Assembly (NCBI RefSeq): GCF_900411375.1
Contig: NZ_LS422980.1
Span: forward strand, 1 to 64,000
Direction: 5' to 3'
Length of the DNA: 64,000 nucleotides
Source of the DNA: Lentilactobacillus raoultii
Lineage (GTDB): Bacteria > Bacillota > Bacilli > Lactobacillales > Lactobacillaceae
Shown here: positions 62,925 to 64,000 of the stretch, piece by piece
How the letters are laid out: every line of letters begins with the position of its first letter
How positions within the stretch are numbered: position 1 is the stretch's first letter
Made by a program: the position numbers and the translations under genes
Notes under the pieces: model-generated
Databases searched by the model: none
Seen by the model: only the letters and a program-made list of their open reading frames with translations
Told to the model about the DNA's origin: nothing

Positions 62925-63301
62925 ATTTTAAATTCAGCTAATCAGTTAACCCCCGTGATCGAATGTGGTAATCATTCATTATCTAATTTTCAAGTTTGAT
63001 AACAATTGTTACAATTTTCGTCACACAAAATTCACATTTATGTAATCCAATTGACACGTTTACACATTCAGAGTACCCTAACAATGATCGGAAAGGAAGT
63101 GATCCTCAACTCGCACCATGGGGAAGGGTTAATTAAATCATGATTGTCAATTGACCCAATCGTTAAAATTCCCGGAGACTTGTTCGATACATAGCGTGCA
63201 ATTCACTGAAGGAATTAACACAATATTCTAACAGGGGCACATGTTGCTTAATCAGGGGTGATTAAGTATGGGGAGATTTTTTCAGGAAGGGTATGAGTTA
63301 A
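62925..63301 (+). promoter_or_regulatory. Promoter and long leader of the S53 protease gene
   Basis: A consensus TTGACA (63051-63056) with TACCCT (63074-63079) at 17 bases suggests a promoter. A 12-base palindrome TAACAATTGTTA (63000-63011) about 40 bases upstream may be an operator. The leader is about 220 bases. No convincing leader peptide; the frames found have no proper ribosome binding site. Confidence 0.5.
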
Positions 63302-64000
63302 TTGAAGAAACGAAAATTATGGACAACGGGCATTACCAGTCTGGCTGTTTTGTTAATGCTGACGCCAACTGCTTCCGCTGCTTCAAAAAAGAAGCATGCT
63401 GGTAAAACCACGTACAGTATTAGTAAGATCTTAAAAGCGCTAATGGCCAAGCAGAAGATGTCACCCAATAAACGAGTTCAACTGGATGTTTTCCTAAAGC
63501 CGCAGAATCAAGATCAGTTAACCAATGAAATTTATAACGTCAATACACCCGGTAAAACCGGCTTTAAACAATTTTACACGCCGGCTAAATTTCGAGCTAA
63601 ATTTGGCCAACCGGCAAAGGTCACCGGTCAATACCAACCGTACTTTAAAAAGTACCATTTAAAGAGTCACGTTTTTAGCAATGGTCTGATCATCAAGGTT
63701 TCCGGAACGGCTAAGAACGTTAATAAAGCTTTTTCAACCAACCTTGAAACCGCTAAGTATCACAATAATCCGGTTCAGTTTTCAAGTAAAAAGCCAAAGA
63801 TGCCAGTGGAACTGGCTGATCACGTTCTAACTATTCTGGGAATTACCAGTTTTAACAATCAAGCAAGCGGCCTAGCTAAAAAGGGTCACAAAACTCAGGG
63901 ACCAGAAAAGAAATATTCACCAAGTAAGTTCACTAATCGATATAATCTCAAGTCCTTGTACGATAAAGGTTATCAAGGCCAAGGACAGACCGTTGGGATT
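63302..64000 (+). CDS. Secreted S53 family (kumamolisin-type) serine protease, N-terminal part only
   Basis: The gene starts with TTG at 63302, about ten bases behind GGAAGGG, and runs off the window after 233 codons. A signal peptide (LKKRKLWTTGITSLAVLLML then TPTASAA, cleavage about residue 27) is followed by a pro-domain (about residues 45-180, for example VTGQYQPYFKKYHLKSHVFS, which matches pro-kumamolisin activation domains). The catalytic domain begins at about 210 (YNLKSLYDKGYQGQGQTVGI), so the Ser-Glu-Asp active site lies beyond the edge. These enzymes are usually acid-active and mature by cutting off the pro-domain. Confidence 0.85.
   Translation, partial: MKKRKLWTTGITSLAVLLMLTPTASAASKKKHAGKTTYSISKILKALMAKQKMSPNKRVQLDVFLKPQNQDQLTNEIYNVNTPGKTGFKQFYTPAKFRAKFGQPAKVTGQYQPYFKKYHLKSHVFSNGLIIKVSGTAKNVNKAFSTNLETAKYHNNPVQFSSKKPKMPVELADHVLTILGITSFNNQASGLAKKGHKTQGPEKKYSPSKFTNRYNLKSLYDKGYQGQGQTVGI

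Noticed and set aside
63092-63160. Short leader peptides ahead of the S53 gene
   Set aside because: The frames found are 4-14 codons with poor or misplaced ribosome binding sites and no attenuator hairpin.

Overview
The window looks like chromosome of a low-to-mid GC, heterofermentative Lactobacillaceae bacterium. My best guess is the genus Lentilactobacillus (buchneri group). This rests on an Apf-type LysM protein, a giant surface protein with a KxYKxGKxW-like signal and three C-terminal DUF5776-like modules, an arginine deiminase cluster with its own Crp-family regulator, RNase Y, an Spx-family protein, many TTG/GTG starts behind strong AGGAG sites, and a dispersed intergenic hairpin repeat. 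No tRNA, rRNA, CRISPR array or complete insertion sequence was seen. Genus is inferred from gene content only.

Layout. 0-0.5 kb: an edge gene on the minus strand and a possibly truncated secreted-protein remnant. 0.5-5.4 kb: a heterodimeric ABC exporter pair plus a lipoprotein. 5.4-10.7 kb: envelope and housekeeping genes, mostly on the minus strand (Apf, GNAT, thioredoxin, TerC, GH73 glucosaminidase, choloylglycine-hydrolase-like amidase). 10.8-20.2 kb: envelope biogenesis (MMPL transporter, NlpC/P60, acyltransferase, LtaS-like sulfatase, K+ channel) with a GNAT and a phosphatase. 20.3-39.5 kb: two CPBP proteases, PrsW, a ferredoxin-NADP reductase-like flavoprotein, nucleoside hydrolase, two HAD phosphatases, an Spx-like protein, a 5'-nucleotidase-like phosphoesterase, RNase Y, alpha/beta hydrolase, an XRE regulator, an alkyltransferase, DUF2252/DsrE and a NagZ-like GH3. 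39.6-51.5 kb: one reading frame of 3988 codons for a giant surface protein with about 26 copies of an ~89-residue helical repeat. 52-59 kb: argR-arcA-arcB-arcC-arcR-arcD, all on the minus strand. 59-64 kb: a GH65 phosphorylase divergent from a LysR regulator, then the start of an S53 (kumamolisin-type) protease running off the edge.

How the genes work together. The arc genes form the arginine deiminase pathway: import of arginine for ornithine, deimination, carbamoyl transfer, and ATP from carbamoyl phosphate. An ArgR and a Crp/Fnr-type ArcR lie beside them, and the leader holds a cre-like site and ArgR-box-like half sites. Several genes around 5-20 kb serve the wall (Apf, GH73, NlpC/P60, LtaS-like, acyltransferase).

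The most unusual signal is a family of intergenic elements (eight loci, ten complete hairpins). The stem sequences differ from copy to copy, yet the two arms change together. The borders are conserved, sit just upstream of several promoters, and form the last codons or stop codons of three arc genes. Other points worth a look: an Spx homologue with CxxC replaced by SxxS, an ArgR with an altered arginine-contact motif, an RNase Y with an altered KH loop, and the giant repeat protein.
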